Below, piece after piece: positions 1 through 30,364 of a DNA stretch of 64,000 nt. Position 1 is the stretch's first letter. Every line of letters begins with the position of its first letter. The notes beneath the pieces are model-generated. The model saw only the letters and a list, made by a program, of their open reading frames with translations. It was not told the DNA's origin and made no database searches. The DNA lies in contig BAAHQB010000073.1 of NCBI GenBank assembly GCA_054601695.1, positions 620,001 to 684,000 of the forward strand. The letters are read 5' to 3'. Origin of the DNA: Amorphochlora amoebiformis (Eukaryota > Cercozoa > Chlorarachniophyceae). Position numbers and translations under genes: made by a program.

Positions 1-54
1 TAACCCTAACCCTAACCCTAACCCTAATAATCCTAACCCCAACCCTAACCCTAT
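1..54. repeat. Telomeric repeat array, left chromosome end
   Basis: Tandem CCCTAA units start at base 1, with a few degenerate units (AATAATCCTAACCCC) before TA-rich DNA begins. The C-rich strand reading 5' to 3' into the sequence is the orientation expected at a left chromosome end. The telomere repeat is therefore TTAGGG. The array is short, probably because the assembly stops here. Confidence 0.9.
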
Positions 55-112
55 AATGTAATATATTTATATTTATGTATAGATATTATATATATATATA
101 TATATACGAAAT

Positions 113-143
<31 letters not shown>

Positions 144-414
144 AATAAATATATACGCGTATGTGTGTATATATATATATATAATATATATATACACATA
201 CGTAGAAATATGTAATATAATAATTATATATATATATACATTATATATATATATATATATATGTTAATCATTATACGTACAATTAGTGAGAATATATACG
301 CACCTTTATGTATGTAATTGTTAATACTTCATTCATAGTTATAATATATGTAAAAAAAAAGATTTATTTGCATACAATACGTGTACCAATACGTGCACAT
401 ACCATATATATATT

Positions 415-470
<56 letters not shown>

Positions 471-816
471 GTACATACATATATAATATATATATATATA
501 ATATATTATATATGTACATTATAATATTATATATATATATATATATAATATATATATTACATATATATATATATATTTATATAATATATATATTACACAT
601 ACATATACATATATATACATATATATATATATATATTTACATATAAATATATATATATATATGTAGAGTTCATTATGTTAATAAATATATTTTATTATTC
701 ATTATTATTCGCATTAAGTATTATTAATCGTTATCATTATACAGTAATATTAATTTTATGTTAGTTATTATACTGACTACTACTACCAGTATTACGATCC
801 ATATCTGTATCTATAT

Positions 817-872
<56 letters not shown>

Positions 873-956
873 TATATAAATATATATATACATATATATA
901 TATATATACATGCATAATGTATACATGTACAAAAATATAAATTTACATACATATAA

Positions 957-1002
<46 letters not shown>

Positions 1003-1138
1003 CATATATATATATATATATGTATGCATATACATATATATATATAATATATATATATGTATATATATGTATATGTATATGTGTATATATAGATATATCA
1101 CATATATATCGTATATATATATATACATATGTATATAA

Positions 1139-1178
<40 letters not shown>

Positions 1179-1260
1179 TATATCTATACATACATAAATA
1201 TCATCATGCGCTTTTTTATGTTTGTAACAATATGTAAATAAAGCGTGCATTTATGCATTG
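55..1260. repeat. Subtelomeric TA-rich simple sequence
   Basis: Almost entirely (TA)n with TATG, TACA and AATATA variants. The open frames across it encode only Tyr/Ile runs and look like translated microsatellite. I see no splice-bounded exon or RNA gene here. Confidence 0.85.
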
Positions 1261-1310
1261 CTTTCAAAAAAGGTATACCCATCCTTTGCGACGCATGTTT
1301 CGAAGAATAC

Positions 1311-1869
1311 TAACGACTCCGACTTCGCTTGCGACGGATATCGTCGTTATCGCCTGAGGATATAACATATCTACATATAGATATACGTATGTCTACATAT
1401 AGATATACATATATGTACATATAGATATGAAGATATATATTCTCCATAGTTTTATAGCTTGCGACGGATATCGTCGTTATCGCCTGAGGATATAACATAT
1501 CTACATATAGATATACGTATGTCTACATATAGATATACATATATGTACATATAGATATGAAGATATATATATATCTCCATAGTTTTATAGCTTGCAACGG
1601 ATATCGTGGTTACCTGAGGATATAACATATCTACATATAGATATACATACATATACATGTAGATTTTCATATATGTACATATAGATATGAAGATATATAT
1701 CGCCATAGTTTTATAACTTGCAATGGATATCGTCGTTCTCGCCTGAGGATATAATGTATACATTATATGTATAATATATGTATAATGTATACATATATAT
1801 ATATATATATATACTTATAGATATACACATATATCTTTATAGTTTTATAGCTTGCAATGGATGTATATA

Positions 1870-1870
<1 letters not shown>
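1311..1870. repeat. Subtelomeric ~130-bp tandem satellite
   Basis: A unit containing GACGGATATCGTCGTTATCG, then CCTGAGGATATAACATATC, then several ACATATAGATATAC submotifs, then CCATAGTTTTATA. The block starting GCGACGG or GCAATGG recurs near 1,331, 1,461, 1,593, 1,720 and 1,853, giving spacings of about 127-133 bp. Later copies diverge (GCGACGG to GCAACGG to GCAATGG) and the last is truncated by TA repeats. Within each unit a shorter ATATAGATATAC motif repeats about every 20-26 bp, so the satellite has internal periodicity. Confidence 0.88.
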
Positions 1871-2420
<550 letters not shown>

Positions 2421-2436
2421 TAATTAAAATACATCA

Positions 2437-2530
2437 CTTCGTGAGCTTACCTTTCTACATCGTTTCGACTCTTGTGACTCAAATTGAATCATCCTTTGAA
2501 TCTGGTATATATTTCTCAATACTTCGATCG
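2437..2530 (-). CDS. Possible exon of an unidentified minus-strand gene
   Basis: A short island outside TA repeat reads on the minus strand as a charged helical segment (TIEVLRNIYQIQRMIQFES, then QESKRCRK). It ends at a good 5' splice site, AAG|GTAAGC, near 2,450. The upstream boundary is unclear: usable acceptors are internal (near 2,507 and 2,519). A possible first coding exon lies at 3,206-3,260 on the same strand, but its phase does not join this one simply. I cannot assign a family. It may be a subtelomeric gene remnant. Confidence 0.35.
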
Positions 2531-2724
2531 TAATCAAATTAACATAAACATAGGCGTTCGCACACGTGAGTACATGTAATAAAAATGTATATGCATACAT
2601 ACATACATATATATATATATGTATGTATATGTATATATATATTATATAATATAAATATACATATATATATATATAATACATATATATATATAAACATATA
2701 TTATACATGTAATATAAATATATG

Positions 2725-2812
<88 letters not shown>

Positions 2813-3205
2813 CATATATAGTATAATATATATATATATATATATATTATATACATATATAGTATAATATATATATATATATAATATGTATGTATACATA
2901 AATATATATACATATATATATATACATATATATGTACATGATACTTTTAATATTACATTATATATATTATATTTGATATTTTAGTATTCTATTTGATTTG
3001 TGGGTTTTTATGTTGTTTTGAGTATCGACCTTCGGCCAATTATTCTTCAAGACGGCTTCATGAACCTATACATCGATTATCTTTGATACGTTTTCATAAA
3101 GTTGTTTACGATGTAATTACATTCCCATGAGGTGTGGAATACATACATACAACAATACACGTTTGATGCTTGTAATTAATTGCTATTTTTTTGAGTGTTA
3201 CACAC

Positions 3206-3260
3206 CAGCTGACGGAAAGTCTTCAGTCGCTTTCGTCGTGAGGCCAACGTCATCTGCCAT
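3206..3260 (-). CDS. Possible first coding exon, minus strand
   Basis: Minus-strand ATG at 3,260 opens a frame beginning MADDVGLTTKATEDFPSA, followed by a donor-like G|GTGTGT at 3,205. If that donor is not used, the frame stops at once after GV. The composition looks protein-like and the sequence is outside simple repeat, but no downstream exon joins cleanly, so this is only a candidate. Confidence 0.25.
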
Positions 3261-4159
3261 CGTATTAGAGTGCACATTGTAATTTTTATTGATACATTGC
3301 ATCATCGTTTGTGGTACAACAAATTAAAACAATTGTAGAGTAGATCCATACATGTGCAAATGATGTAACCTCCCCTCAACATAAGACATATGGAATAAAA
3401 ACTGCTGTTAACTAAAACCTCTTTCCATTCTCTCACCTCGCGAAGGTCATACGTTCTCTTCCCCGATCAAATCCCAACCCTAAGCATTCTTCGACGCCTC
3501 CGGAAGAATCACTGTCTAACACCCACACCCAAGTCTCATTCCCCCCTCCTCCCACCCCGGGAAACCACATCGCCTCCCTTTCCTCACCCGGCGCAAGCCA
3601 TAATTTCGTCTTTTCCTTCCGGACATCGGGTAGACTTGGTAATCGCTGGGCTTGCCACCACGGCGCTTGCCACCAGCAACCAGGGGCCACGTGTCACCGG
3701 AATTCTGTCCGGATCCCCTTCCCGTACCACGGCACAAGAAAGGGTCTTAGTCACCAATGGTGACACAGTTGCGGTCACTCATAGTGACAGAAAGAGTGAC
3801 ACTCGTTTCGCATTAAAACTTGCCAGATCAATTAAATTTCACAGTTTTTCACTGGCTTCCAGGCTAAATTTAGCTTGTGTCTCTTTTCTTCTTCTTCCAA
3901 CAACGCATCTCGAAACCTACATGTATCTAGAAAAATACATATATTGTTTTCTTCAACAATCTCCCCCGATTTTCCCCCAACAACGCCTAGTAATAAATAA
4001 GTAAATTTAGTAACTGTGAAAAGATAATTAGGCGAAACGCAAATCTTTTAAAAATTCGCTTGACTCTCCGCCAGTTGCGGTCGTAGACCGACGTTCGGTC
4101 CCCCCTCTTCCAGCCATACCCTACGAGAACGACGTGTGAACGAACCTGGCTGCGCGTAT
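3261..4159. other. Unique-sequence region upstream of ceramidase
   Basis: A non-repetitive island of moderate GC. Overlapping frames exist on both strands at about 3,433-4,004, but they lack convincing splice borders, ATG context or family resemblance. It most likely holds the 5' flank, and perhaps 5' UTR, of the ceramidase gene that starts at 4,160. Confidence 0.5.
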
Positions 4160-5414
4160 ATGGCCCCCATACTTGCGAGAATATTTCGGTGAGCATAAGC
4201 TTTCCCGGGGCAAGTAAAATAGAACCAAAAAGTGTTGTTTGCAGTGGTCACAGCTTTTGGACCGCCGTGGACGCCTCGTTGGACCCGTGCGAGCCGAATT
4301 ATGTCATGTCCCAGTACGTGGCGGAACCGTTCAGTGCTCTATCAGCTCTGGGATTGATTCTTGCTGGAAGCAATGCTATTCATCAGTCGCGAAAGTACGA
4401 AATCCTCGACTCCCATTGAGAAAGCAAACTAGATATGATTTGAATTAATGTTCCAAGGTATAATTTCGAGACGCGGTTCATGCTTTTAGGATTCGCAGGT
4501 GGATAATCTCGAAACCTTTCCACCACTGAGTGATAAGTTGTGAATATTTCAGTTGTTGTCATGGGAGCAAGCTCTGCCTTTTTTCATGTTACGCTTTCCC
4601 AGCGAGCGAAGGTATTCAATAGTGACATACAAGTGAACCTGCTAATGTATTAATCCTAGGGATGGGAGGAGATGGCTATGGTCTGGACGGCGTTTGGCTG
4701 GTTATGTGTGCTTACGCAGATGAGCAACTCTTCTACGGTTCGACATGTCCAACCCATAATCATCGCCCAGCTAACCTTGTACATACCCATTCCAGAACGA
4801 GACACCGTCTATTGTCATGGTAGCATCTCTAGGGCTGGGGTTATGGATGTCCCAGCTGGATATTCCCATCGGCCCTCTCATCTTTGGATCGAGGATGATA
4901 CTGCTCGTGCTATCCTCCTGCGGAATGTATTTCTTAAACGACTGCGTGAAGCGCTACTGCAATCTAGAACTGATCGGGTGGTCGAAGAAGGTATGATGCT
5001 CATGATCTAACCCGACAACTACACCTAGTTATACTGAATGTATTATGGAAGGACCTCGGATCGGCCGCGCACCCTTCAACCCTCAAACTACAACTCATGG
5101 CTCGCTGGCAGCTGGCTTGTGGCCTTCTTGCGTTCCTTGTGCTCGTCGCCAGTGATATGTTCTGCACCTCGATGTGCAACTTCCAGCTTCACGCTCTCTG
5201 GCATCTTCTCATCGGGTTGAGCTGTCACTATGGCCTTCAATTTGCTATGGCCCTCCGGCAATCTATATTACACAAGGCCCCCCCCGCTACATCCTGGAGC
5301 TTAGGCGGACTTCTTGGGTGTGTGGTTCCGACTGAGGTCCCTAGCAGGGCGATGGGGGCACAGCTGCGTTGGCTTCTCAAGATGGCTGGTGTCGATCGCT
5401 TGGACTCTGTTTAG
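4160..5414 (+). CDS. Alkaline ceramidase (ACER / YPC1 family)
   Basis: This integral ER/Golgi enzyme hydrolyses ceramides to sphingoid base and fatty acid. Seven exons join in phase into 304 residues: 4160-4188, 4245-4394, 4458-4498, 4553-4611, 4660-4737, 4796-4990, 5052-5414. Family landmarks appear in order: SLDPCEPNY with YVAEPFSALS (family D-W-C-E-N and the I-A-E-F-x-N-T region), GASSAFFHVTL (family S...F-H zinc and catalytic block), GWEEMAM (family LLDELPM), a long membrane segment PIGPLIFGSRMILLVLSS, and HALWHLLIGL (the HxxxH zinc pair). Two key positions differ: the usual Trp after Asp is Pro, and the family Asp of LLDE is Glu. Exon 2 has a second in-phase acceptor at 4,254. The 4,738-4,795 intron has a weak donor (GTTCGA) but is required by phase and by the resulting membrane segment. 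The gene starts about 4 kb from the telomere. Confidence 0.86.
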
Positions 5415-5469
5415 GACGGTGAGCGTTAATATTTGTGGTTTACAAAGTATACATGATATGTGACACTGA

Positions 5470-5500
<31 letters not shown>

Positions 5501-5542
5501 AAAATGTATATATATATATATATATATGCATATATTCGATTA

Positions 5543-5594
<52 letters not shown>

Positions 5595-5639
5595 TATATG
5601 TCAATATGTATGTATATATATATTCTTATATATATAATA

Positions 5640-5719
<80 letters not shown>

Positions 5720-5738
5720 ATATGTACATACATATTGT

Positions 5739-5784
<46 letters not shown>

Positions 5785-5936
5785 AATATATATAGTTTAA
5801 TACTATATATATATATAATATATATATATATATAGTTTAATACGTGAAATGAATATATCATCACATGTACACATTACATCCACATATATTTTTTCAAAAA
5901 TATGTTTGTTACCTAGATGTGTCACATATATGTGTG

Positions 5937-5999
<63 letters not shown>

Positions 6000-6002
6000 A
6001 TG

Positions 6003-6046
<44 letters not shown>

Positions 6047-6500
6047 AATACGTGAAATGAATAATACATCATCACATGTACACATTACATCCACATATAT
6101 TTTTTCAAAAATATGTTTGTTACCTAGATGTGTCACACACACACATATATGTGTATATACATATATATATACATGTATATACACATATATATATATATAT
6201 ATATATGTTATGTGTATATTTCTTTTTATCTAAACAATACACACATGTTTTTATACATATATAAATAAATGCATGGATACATATGTATGTGAAGATTTTC
6301 AACATTTTTTGTGTACAAAAAAGCATTCGTATATCTATACATATATAAAAACATAATATATATAATATATATACTATATATATATGTGTGTGTGCGTTGT
6401 GTGTGTGTATACATATTTATATATTGTACATATCTTTTCATATAAGGCATAAGTTTGCTACACCCTCTTTGCTAATTTGTGTTTTCCCCCTTTCGTAGAA
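5415..6500. repeat. TA-rich intergenic region with a ~90-bp duplication
   Basis: TA tracts surround two near-identical unique blocks, about 5,832-5,922 and 6,041-6,133. Each contains TTTAATACGTGAAATGAAT, then CATCACATGTACACATTACA, then TTTTTTCAAAAATATG and TTGTTACCTAGATGTGTCACA. A third partial TAGTTTAATAC lies near 5,793. No gene is seen. Confidence 0.8.
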
Positions 6501-6504
6501 CTCT

Positions 6505-6648
6505 TCAAGCCCGTTGAAAAGCCACGAGATACTCCATAAAATCCACCATCAACCAGAATGTTTTATCCTCCACCCCCTCCCCTCCAGCAACATAAGAACC
6601 TCCTGGTTGAACAAAGAAAACCACGTCGACCATCCACTTCAAAGTCAT
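6505..6648 (-). CDS. Short ORF or terminal exon of unknown function
   Basis: Minus-strand frame from ATG 6,648 to TGA 6,505, 47 residues, in a GC-balanced island. It starts MTLKWMVDVVFFVQPGGS and ends DFMEYLVAFQRA. A possible acceptor (CTGACAG) lies just upstream, so it could equally be a 3'-terminal exon of a gene whose other exons I cannot place. The composition (Met, Trp, Phe and Val with regular codons) is unlike the repeat-derived frames nearby. No family is recognised. Confidence 0.35.
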   Translation of the reverse strand: MTLKWMVDVVFFVQPGGSYVAGGEGVEDKTFWLMVDFMEYLVAFQRA

Positions 6649-7330
<682 letters not shown>

Positions 7331-7424
7331 TCTTTCATACACTGCATTCAATTAGTGTGATCAATGCGCACGCATGCCAGTTCCTGATAGCAATGTGGGA
7401 TGCGTCCGGACGCAACAGCTTGCG

Positions 7425-7600
7425 GATACGTACGAACGTACGTATACTAGGTATACGTACGTACACTAGGTACACGTACGTATACTAGGTATACGTACGT
7501 ATACTAGGTATACGTACGTATACTAAGTACACGTACGTATACGTACGTATACTAGGTATACATCTAGTACGTACGTACTACGCTGAGTACGTACGACCAC
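7425..7600. repeat. Palindromic ACGTACGTATACTAGGTAT minisatellite
   Basis: A unit of about 20 bp, ACGTACGTATACTAGGTAT, repeats at least six times with small changes (TACACTAGGTACACGTACG, TACTAAGTACAC). ACGTACGT is self-complementary, as are GTATAC and ACTAGT-like steps, so the array is palindromic at several scales. Confidence 0.88.
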
Positions 7601-7973
7601 GTCACTTTACGTACGTATATCATAGTATATACCTCTCAGCGTGTACCTATTACGTATCCTCGATCTATTCACTGTACATAGCATTATCTGACTCTAGATG
7701 TCGAGTAGCTGTAATGATGCCGCTTCATACTGTACCGTCTTGGTCAAACACGCTTACGGTTTACGTAACTTCTAGAACTTACGGTTGCAATTACGGTATC
7801 AATAGTTCACAATTGTGTATGGCATCATGATGACAATGACAGAATGGTATGCAACACTAACGTGAGCTCCATACAAATACTACCAGTACTAGTACTGATT
7901 ATTCATGTGGATAGATATGGCCTAATTCTAGTAATTATGTTACATGTGACACTAAGTTCACAATAATTCTATA

Positions 7974-8024
<51 letters not shown>

Positions 8025-8066
8025 TTTATATATATAATATAAATTTATATATAATATAAAAATAAA

Positions 8067-8110
<44 letters not shown>

Positions 8111-8174
8111 ATATATATATATATATATATATACATAACTACACATGCACTAACCGTACACATACACATATATT

Positions 8175-8218
<44 letters not shown>

Positions 8219-8239
8219 TACACTGATATGTAATATCTG

Positions 8240-8285
<46 letters not shown>

Positions 8286-8640
8286 GTATATATGTGTATA
8301 TGTGTGTACATGCATGTATCAGTAACATACGTTTACTTCCTCACTCACAAAATATCCAAGCTCAAGCACTGATTCTGTGGAACAATTCCATACCCACGGC
8401 GCATGCTGGCTAGTCTCTAGATTCTAGAGGTCGACACCAAAGTCTAGAAAGTTCCAGCATGTGAACCTGTGAGCAGCAGCACTCTGATGACATGTAAACA
8501 CGATGCTCCTCCAGCCTCATATACGATATCGTGAATCATCTTCGTGTACGTCTCAGTATTCGAATCTACGTGGGCAATCCTTGAAGTGCGCATGTACCTA
8601 CTATATATTAAGCAAAGATACATGCATACTACGAACGAAA
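7601..8640. other. Mixed unique and TA-repeat intergenic DNA
   Basis: 7,601-7,970 and 8,330-8,640 are non-repetitive with frequent CTAG/TCTAGA motifs. 7,978-8,320 is TA repeat. I found no splice-bounded coding exon. Confidence 0.6.
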
Positions 8641-9298
8641 AAAAAAAAAAAATCGGCTAATTTGCACTTCTAAGCTTGGGGGCCTGGCTAGGTATTTTTT
8701 TTTTTTTATCCTTTCCTTTACTCGTCTTGATTTTTCTTATTAATATTATTCTAAGTTCCTTGGGATTCGAAACGTTATCGTCGTTTACTAACCTTAAGTT
8801 GTTTTTGTTTTTTCGTTTTTCTACTTTTTTTTTCCCTCCATTTTTCTCTCTTTGGCTCTTAAACTGACTGTTTAGGGAGGGTCTCTCTAAAACTAGGAGG
8901 GTTTTCTTCCTTTCTGGCATGCTTGAATTCGAGTTTTTTTTTGGTTCAACTCTGATAAATCATACATATATATATATATATATATATACATACATATGCA
9001 TATATTATACATATGTGGAAATAAATACAAAAAGTTCCTTTTCTTATTTGATAGATAAGTGTTTTGTTACTTCTTTCACGAAAACAAACATCTTTCCGAA
9101 AAATAATAGCTAGAAAAAAGATAAAGTTTTGAAAGAGAAGGTAAGTACAGGAAAAAAAGAGAATTAAGCAATACAGAGAGCGAAGGGGGCAATATGCTCA
9201 TAGGATGAAATGGACGTGGCAAGAATACACGCGAGATAGATATAACTCTAATTTTTTTTTCTTGAGTGGCACTTTTTAGTGCCTCTTCTATATGTTTA

Positions 9299-9361
<63 letters not shown>

Positions 9362-9514
9362 TGTATATGTAATACATATACATATATATATAATATATAT
9401 ATATATATGTGTGTGTTAAAAAACACATATATATATGTATTAATATTTATATCTATATATATATATATATATACATGCATATATATATATATGTACATGT
9501 ATATATGTATATGC

Positions 9515-9576
<62 letters not shown>

Positions 9577-9876
9577 CATAAATGCGTATGTAAGGGCAAA
9601 AACAAGCCACAGAGGAAATAGAAAAAGGGTACCCAAAAAAAAAAAAAAAGAAAAAAAAATCAAATTCAAATTCAACATTGCGAAATTCACGCGCGCAAGA
9701 CTAATTAATCGATTTGTGTATACTAACATTCAAAAATAAACCAGAAAAGGAGGGTGTCACATATCTATGCATGTAATATTTTTACACATATCTATAATAT
9801 TTATTATTAGAACAGAAGAGGATGAACCAAAATCAAGACCAACATATCCACACACACACATACATGTATACATACA

Positions 9877-9924
<48 letters not shown>

Positions 9925-10415
9925 ATACAAAATGAACATAATAACCCCCCTCCAAACTCGGAATATCACCCCTCCCCCTAAATTTCTTCCCCCCCCCCCC
10001 TCCTCTCCAAAGAGGGGTACTTGAAATGCTAACCCTCATTGCTTTACATGGCGCATTTCAAGAGAGGAAAAGATATGTTTTTTTCTAATTATCATATTTG
10101 AAGCTAAGACACTAGGGTTGTAATTTTTGATTTCTCGTTGGCTATGGTTGGGGTTTAAAGGCGGTGTTCCAGGAGGGAAGGATAAGAAGAAAAGAGAAGA
10201 ACAGTTCGCAGGAAAATTCAGAGAAGAAATTTCGAGAAAATTCCGCGAAAAATAAAAAAATCACAAGAATAATCCTACATATGTGCATGACTCCTGTTCG
10301 CTCTCTCCTAGTTATACATATTTTCCTCAATTCCGTTATTATTTTCAAAATCGGGTTTTTTTTTCTTTCTCCTCTTATTTTCATTATTTGAAAAATGAGA
10401 AGAAAACATAACACT
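8641..10415. other. T-rich, C-rich and TA-rich non-coding stretch
   Basis: 8,695-8,850 is T-rich. 9,300-9,580 and 9,880-9,915 are (TA)n. 9,945-10,015 is C-rich with a run of about 12 C. 10,150-10,400 is a mixed A/T-rich stretch. Open frames on both strands here are compositionally biased and lack supporting splice sites. It follows the 3' end of the LARP gene model. Confidence 0.6.
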
Positions 10416-26080
<15,665 letters not shown>

Positions 26081-26560
26081 GACGGGTTGATGGCCGCCTC
26101 GGAGTTATTATTCCGACCGCGAGCCGAATTAATTAGTTTTATCGAGAAATATATAAGTGCATATATTAAAATGAATATCAGAAACCGGAGAATTGATTAA
26201 AGTGTGCATTGTTTTAGACGAAATCATCAAAAGACACGCTTACTACCCTCTAAGAATGCATGACCTCTGATAGTTCTGATTTTTCTGCTTAACGGGTCAC
26301 TTAGATGTGTCACACACTCAGGGTCACGTGTCACCGCTTTTCGCGGCAGATAAACATCTGCCTTCAGATTCCGAAGACTTGCATGCCATACTTCCAACAG
26401 AAGGAGGCGAACAAGGGGCAGAAATCAGTCCAACCTGCAAGGTAGCTGCCTTTACGCCGTATCGGGAACATGTAATAATAGCCTTTGCAGGATCTCGGAA
26501 GCCAAGCTCAGGGCCGGACCTGCAAACAAGGGTAGGTTTGCTCAGCCGGAGTTTTGCACC
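26081..26560. promoter_or_regulatory. Divergent intergenic region, LARP / PB1-like membrane gene
   Basis: 480 bp, free of TA tracts, separates the two divergent start codons. It presumably contains both core promoters and 5' UTRs. A long frame crosses it (about 26,307-26,756) but has no ATG start or family resemblance. No specific promoter motif is recognised. Confidence 0.5.
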
Positions 26561-27238
26561 ATGCCCGCGTCGGACCAACTCAAGATTGTCAGGGAGTTTT
26601 ACTGGAACGCCAGCTCGAAGTATCAATACGGTTAGGACAAAACTTTCCTTTCCTCACCTGTCTTACACTGTGCGTATATCCTCGCTCGGATCTTTATTTC
26701 TCTCCTCGAAACCTACATCGCCCTTAAAATCCTTCCACACTTATCTTCAGGCCTGAAGAAGCGAAAGAGGGTGCGCACTCTGCGATCATACAAGAAATCT
26801 GACCAGCCTTCACCCCGGAAGGATCAAGTTCGCAGGTTTTCGGCCGAGATGGGCAACCTATCGAACAATACGGAGCATGGAGGACATCCTTGTATCAGGA
26901 GAGTAGTAGCACCGTTTCAGTTCTTGTTCGGCTGGCTGTTCACGGTGGGTAGTGTGTCCTTGTGTGTTACATGTGTATGTATGTGTGTGTGTGTGTACGT
27001 GTGTGTGTGGATGTGCGTATGTGTTTTGTGTATGTGCGTGGGTGTGTCCGTGTGTATATATGTATATATATGTGTGTGTATATGTGTGTATATATATGTG
27101 TATGTGTATATATGTATATGTATATGTGTGTATATTATGTATGTGTGTGTACATATATATACATTATGTATTGTATGTGTAATATATATGTATATCATAT
27201 TTACATGTATATAAAAATATAAATAAATAAATATATAC

Positions 27239-27272
<34 letters not shown>

Positions 27273-27292
27273 TATACATATATGTATAAATC

Positions 27293-27359
<67 letters not shown>

Positions 27360-27445
27360 ATATGATATATATTGATACATGTGTATGTATATATAAAAAT
27401 AATATGTACATATACATACACATATACATATATGTGTGTGTGTGC

Positions 27446-27501
<56 letters not shown>

Positions 27502-27551
27502 GTTATACGTATATGTGTGCATTTGTGTGTTTTTATGTATACGTAATATCA

Positions 27552-27585
<34 letters not shown>

Positions 27586-27589
27586 CTTT

Positions 27590-27666
<77 letters not shown>

Positions 27667-27994
27667 TATATATATAAATTATATATATATATATAGATAG
27701 ATAAATATATAATAAAATTAATATGTATACATATAAATATATATATATATATATGTATAAATATATATATATATATATATATAATATATGTATATATGTA
27801 ATATATACATACAATATACTACATATCTACACCCATGTATGCATACACATATACGTATGTGTATATGTATTTCTGTATGTGTATAGTTTTATACACGTAC
27901 ATATATATTTACATGTGAGGAATTGTGAGTATGTATAACTAGTAAATAAATAAATATGTATATTCCACATACATATGTATATTTTGTATGTATA

Positions 27995-28066
<72 letters not shown>

Positions 28067-28123
28067 GTGTATATATGTGTGTATATATATGTATATATAT
28101 ATATACCATATGTGTATATATAT

Positions 28124-28157
<34 letters not shown>

Positions 28158-28197
28158 ATGTAAATATATATATATATTATATATATATGTATGTATC

Positions 28198-28230
<33 letters not shown>

Positions 28231-28788
28231 TTGTATTATATATATATATATATTTATACTCCTATAAATACATATATATACACATATATGTGTGTATATA
28301 CTTATATGTGTGTATAGACATCTTAATTATATATTCATTTCCATAAGAAATATGTAAAACCTAACCAGAGTGGCCAATTGTAATAATATATATACATATA
28401 TATATATATATATAATATATATATATATAGATAGATAGATATATATATATATATATTATACATATGTATGTACATTTTTATGCACTTGCTACAGGTGGTC
28501 TGGGGAACTATCAAATGGATGGTTACAACACTCCTCTTCATTCCCCGCCTCATGTTGGAGCCGTTCGTCGCTTGGATGCCTTGCGTCAATGTTGCGGATG
28601 AGGTATACAGAGGCACATGTGTTCCATATTGTGATGGTGGGGAGTGGGAATATGCCCTTCTCTCTCCATGCCTCTTTCTATTCGGGACTAGGTTTAGAGC
28701 CAGACAAAGGTTGAGATTAGGGCTTGGTCTTGGTGGTAGGCTTGGTTTAGTTTGGGTTAGGATTAGGGGGTTAATATATATAAATATA

Positions 28789-28819
<31 letters not shown>

Positions 28820-29192
28820 GGATTAGGATTAGGGGTTATACATATATATATACATATATATACAACCAACTGTCAGACTCGTGTGACTGTCGTCGAATGT
28901 ATCGTGACCTGGCTAACCGTTATTGGAGTCTGTTTCTACGGCTTTGGCTATGTTATGAGGTTCAGGTAGTGTAAAAATTCTGATGGCTATCGAATCAATC
29001 ATAACCTTAGCCCTTCCTATCAGCTGCAACCTGAACCCCGAATGCATTACATTCCGGACGGAAACGGGAGCCTTTCTTATTGCAAAGGTTTCTGGTGATC
29101 TGTTCGTTCGTTCTTTTTCTGTTCCCATAATAAATTGAATTTTTCCTCGATATATTACATTTAAGCTTTATGTGTACATATATACATTTATA

Positions 29193-29226
<34 letters not shown>

Positions 29227-29228
29227 AT

Positions 29229-29295
<67 letters not shown>

Positions 29296-29417
29296 ATATA
29301 TACAAATAATATATATATATATATATATATATATGTTTGTTTGTAGGTGTGCAAGTGTGATGTGTTAGCGTATATATGATACCCATAATATACATAATCT
29401 TTAAATAAGATATATAT

Positions 29418-29448
<31 letters not shown>

Positions 29449-29765
29449 TATATATAATTATATATATACATATATGTGTGTATATGTATATATAAATATA
29501 TAGATATAATATATGTAATGTAAATACATTATAACACACTCACCCAGTATGAATACATACATAATGTATATATATACATATATAATATATATATATATGT
29601 TAATATTTATATATAAATTCGTGTGCACATAGTCATGTGATCATGTATAAAAGTTTGTGTACATAAATATGTATATATAAATATATATACATATATATAT
29701 ATATAATATTGTTATAAATATAAATATATATCTGATGAATATATCCCATGTGTAAAGACATGCCC

Positions 29766-29800
<35 letters not shown>

Positions 29801-30329
29801 ATATATATATATATATATATATGCATATGTATGTGTATATATATATATATAATATATGCTACATCGAATTATATATATAATATATAGTATATATTTATAT
29901 GTATACTTATAATGCATGTATACATATATATTTATATACGTACGTACGTATATTAAAGTTACCAGTCGCTTTATGTACATTGTGTTTCAGTCTTTTGGTA
30001 AGGCCATCACTGCGTCGTTTACTATTGGTATGATATTCGTCCTCAAGCCCGTCACAGAATATATAGAGAGGTTAGCCATATACGTACATACATATATAGT
30101 GTATCTGAAAATATATGTGGACTGTATATACAAGGTTCTTTTCACACATAGTATTCATACATAATATACATACATAGAGTATATAAAAAAGGGAAAGAGG
30201 GTGTAAACTCATGTTGTGTATAGAATTTGTAAATATGAATCATTTTCCACTTGTGGATATTATATATATATATGTATATATATGTGTATATATGTGTGTG
30301 TGTGTGTGTATGTATGTATGTACATATAT

Positions 30330-30364
<35 letters not shown>

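Noticed and set aside
3433-4004. Overlapping ORFs on both strands (up to 122 residues)
   Set aside because: No consistent splice borders or conserved motifs. Likely open by chance in a GC-richer promoter region.
4189-4419. 76-residue ceramidase ORF taken as a start exon
   Set aside because: It would begin with GTG. An ATG exon at 4,160-4,188 with donor GGTGAGC and an acceptor at 4,244 gives a proper start and correct phase.
26307-26756. 149-residue plus-strand ORF upstream of the PB1-like gene
   Set aside because: No ATG start or family resemblance. It spans the divergent promoter island and runs into intron 1. The ATG at 26,561 in another frame fits the downstream exons.
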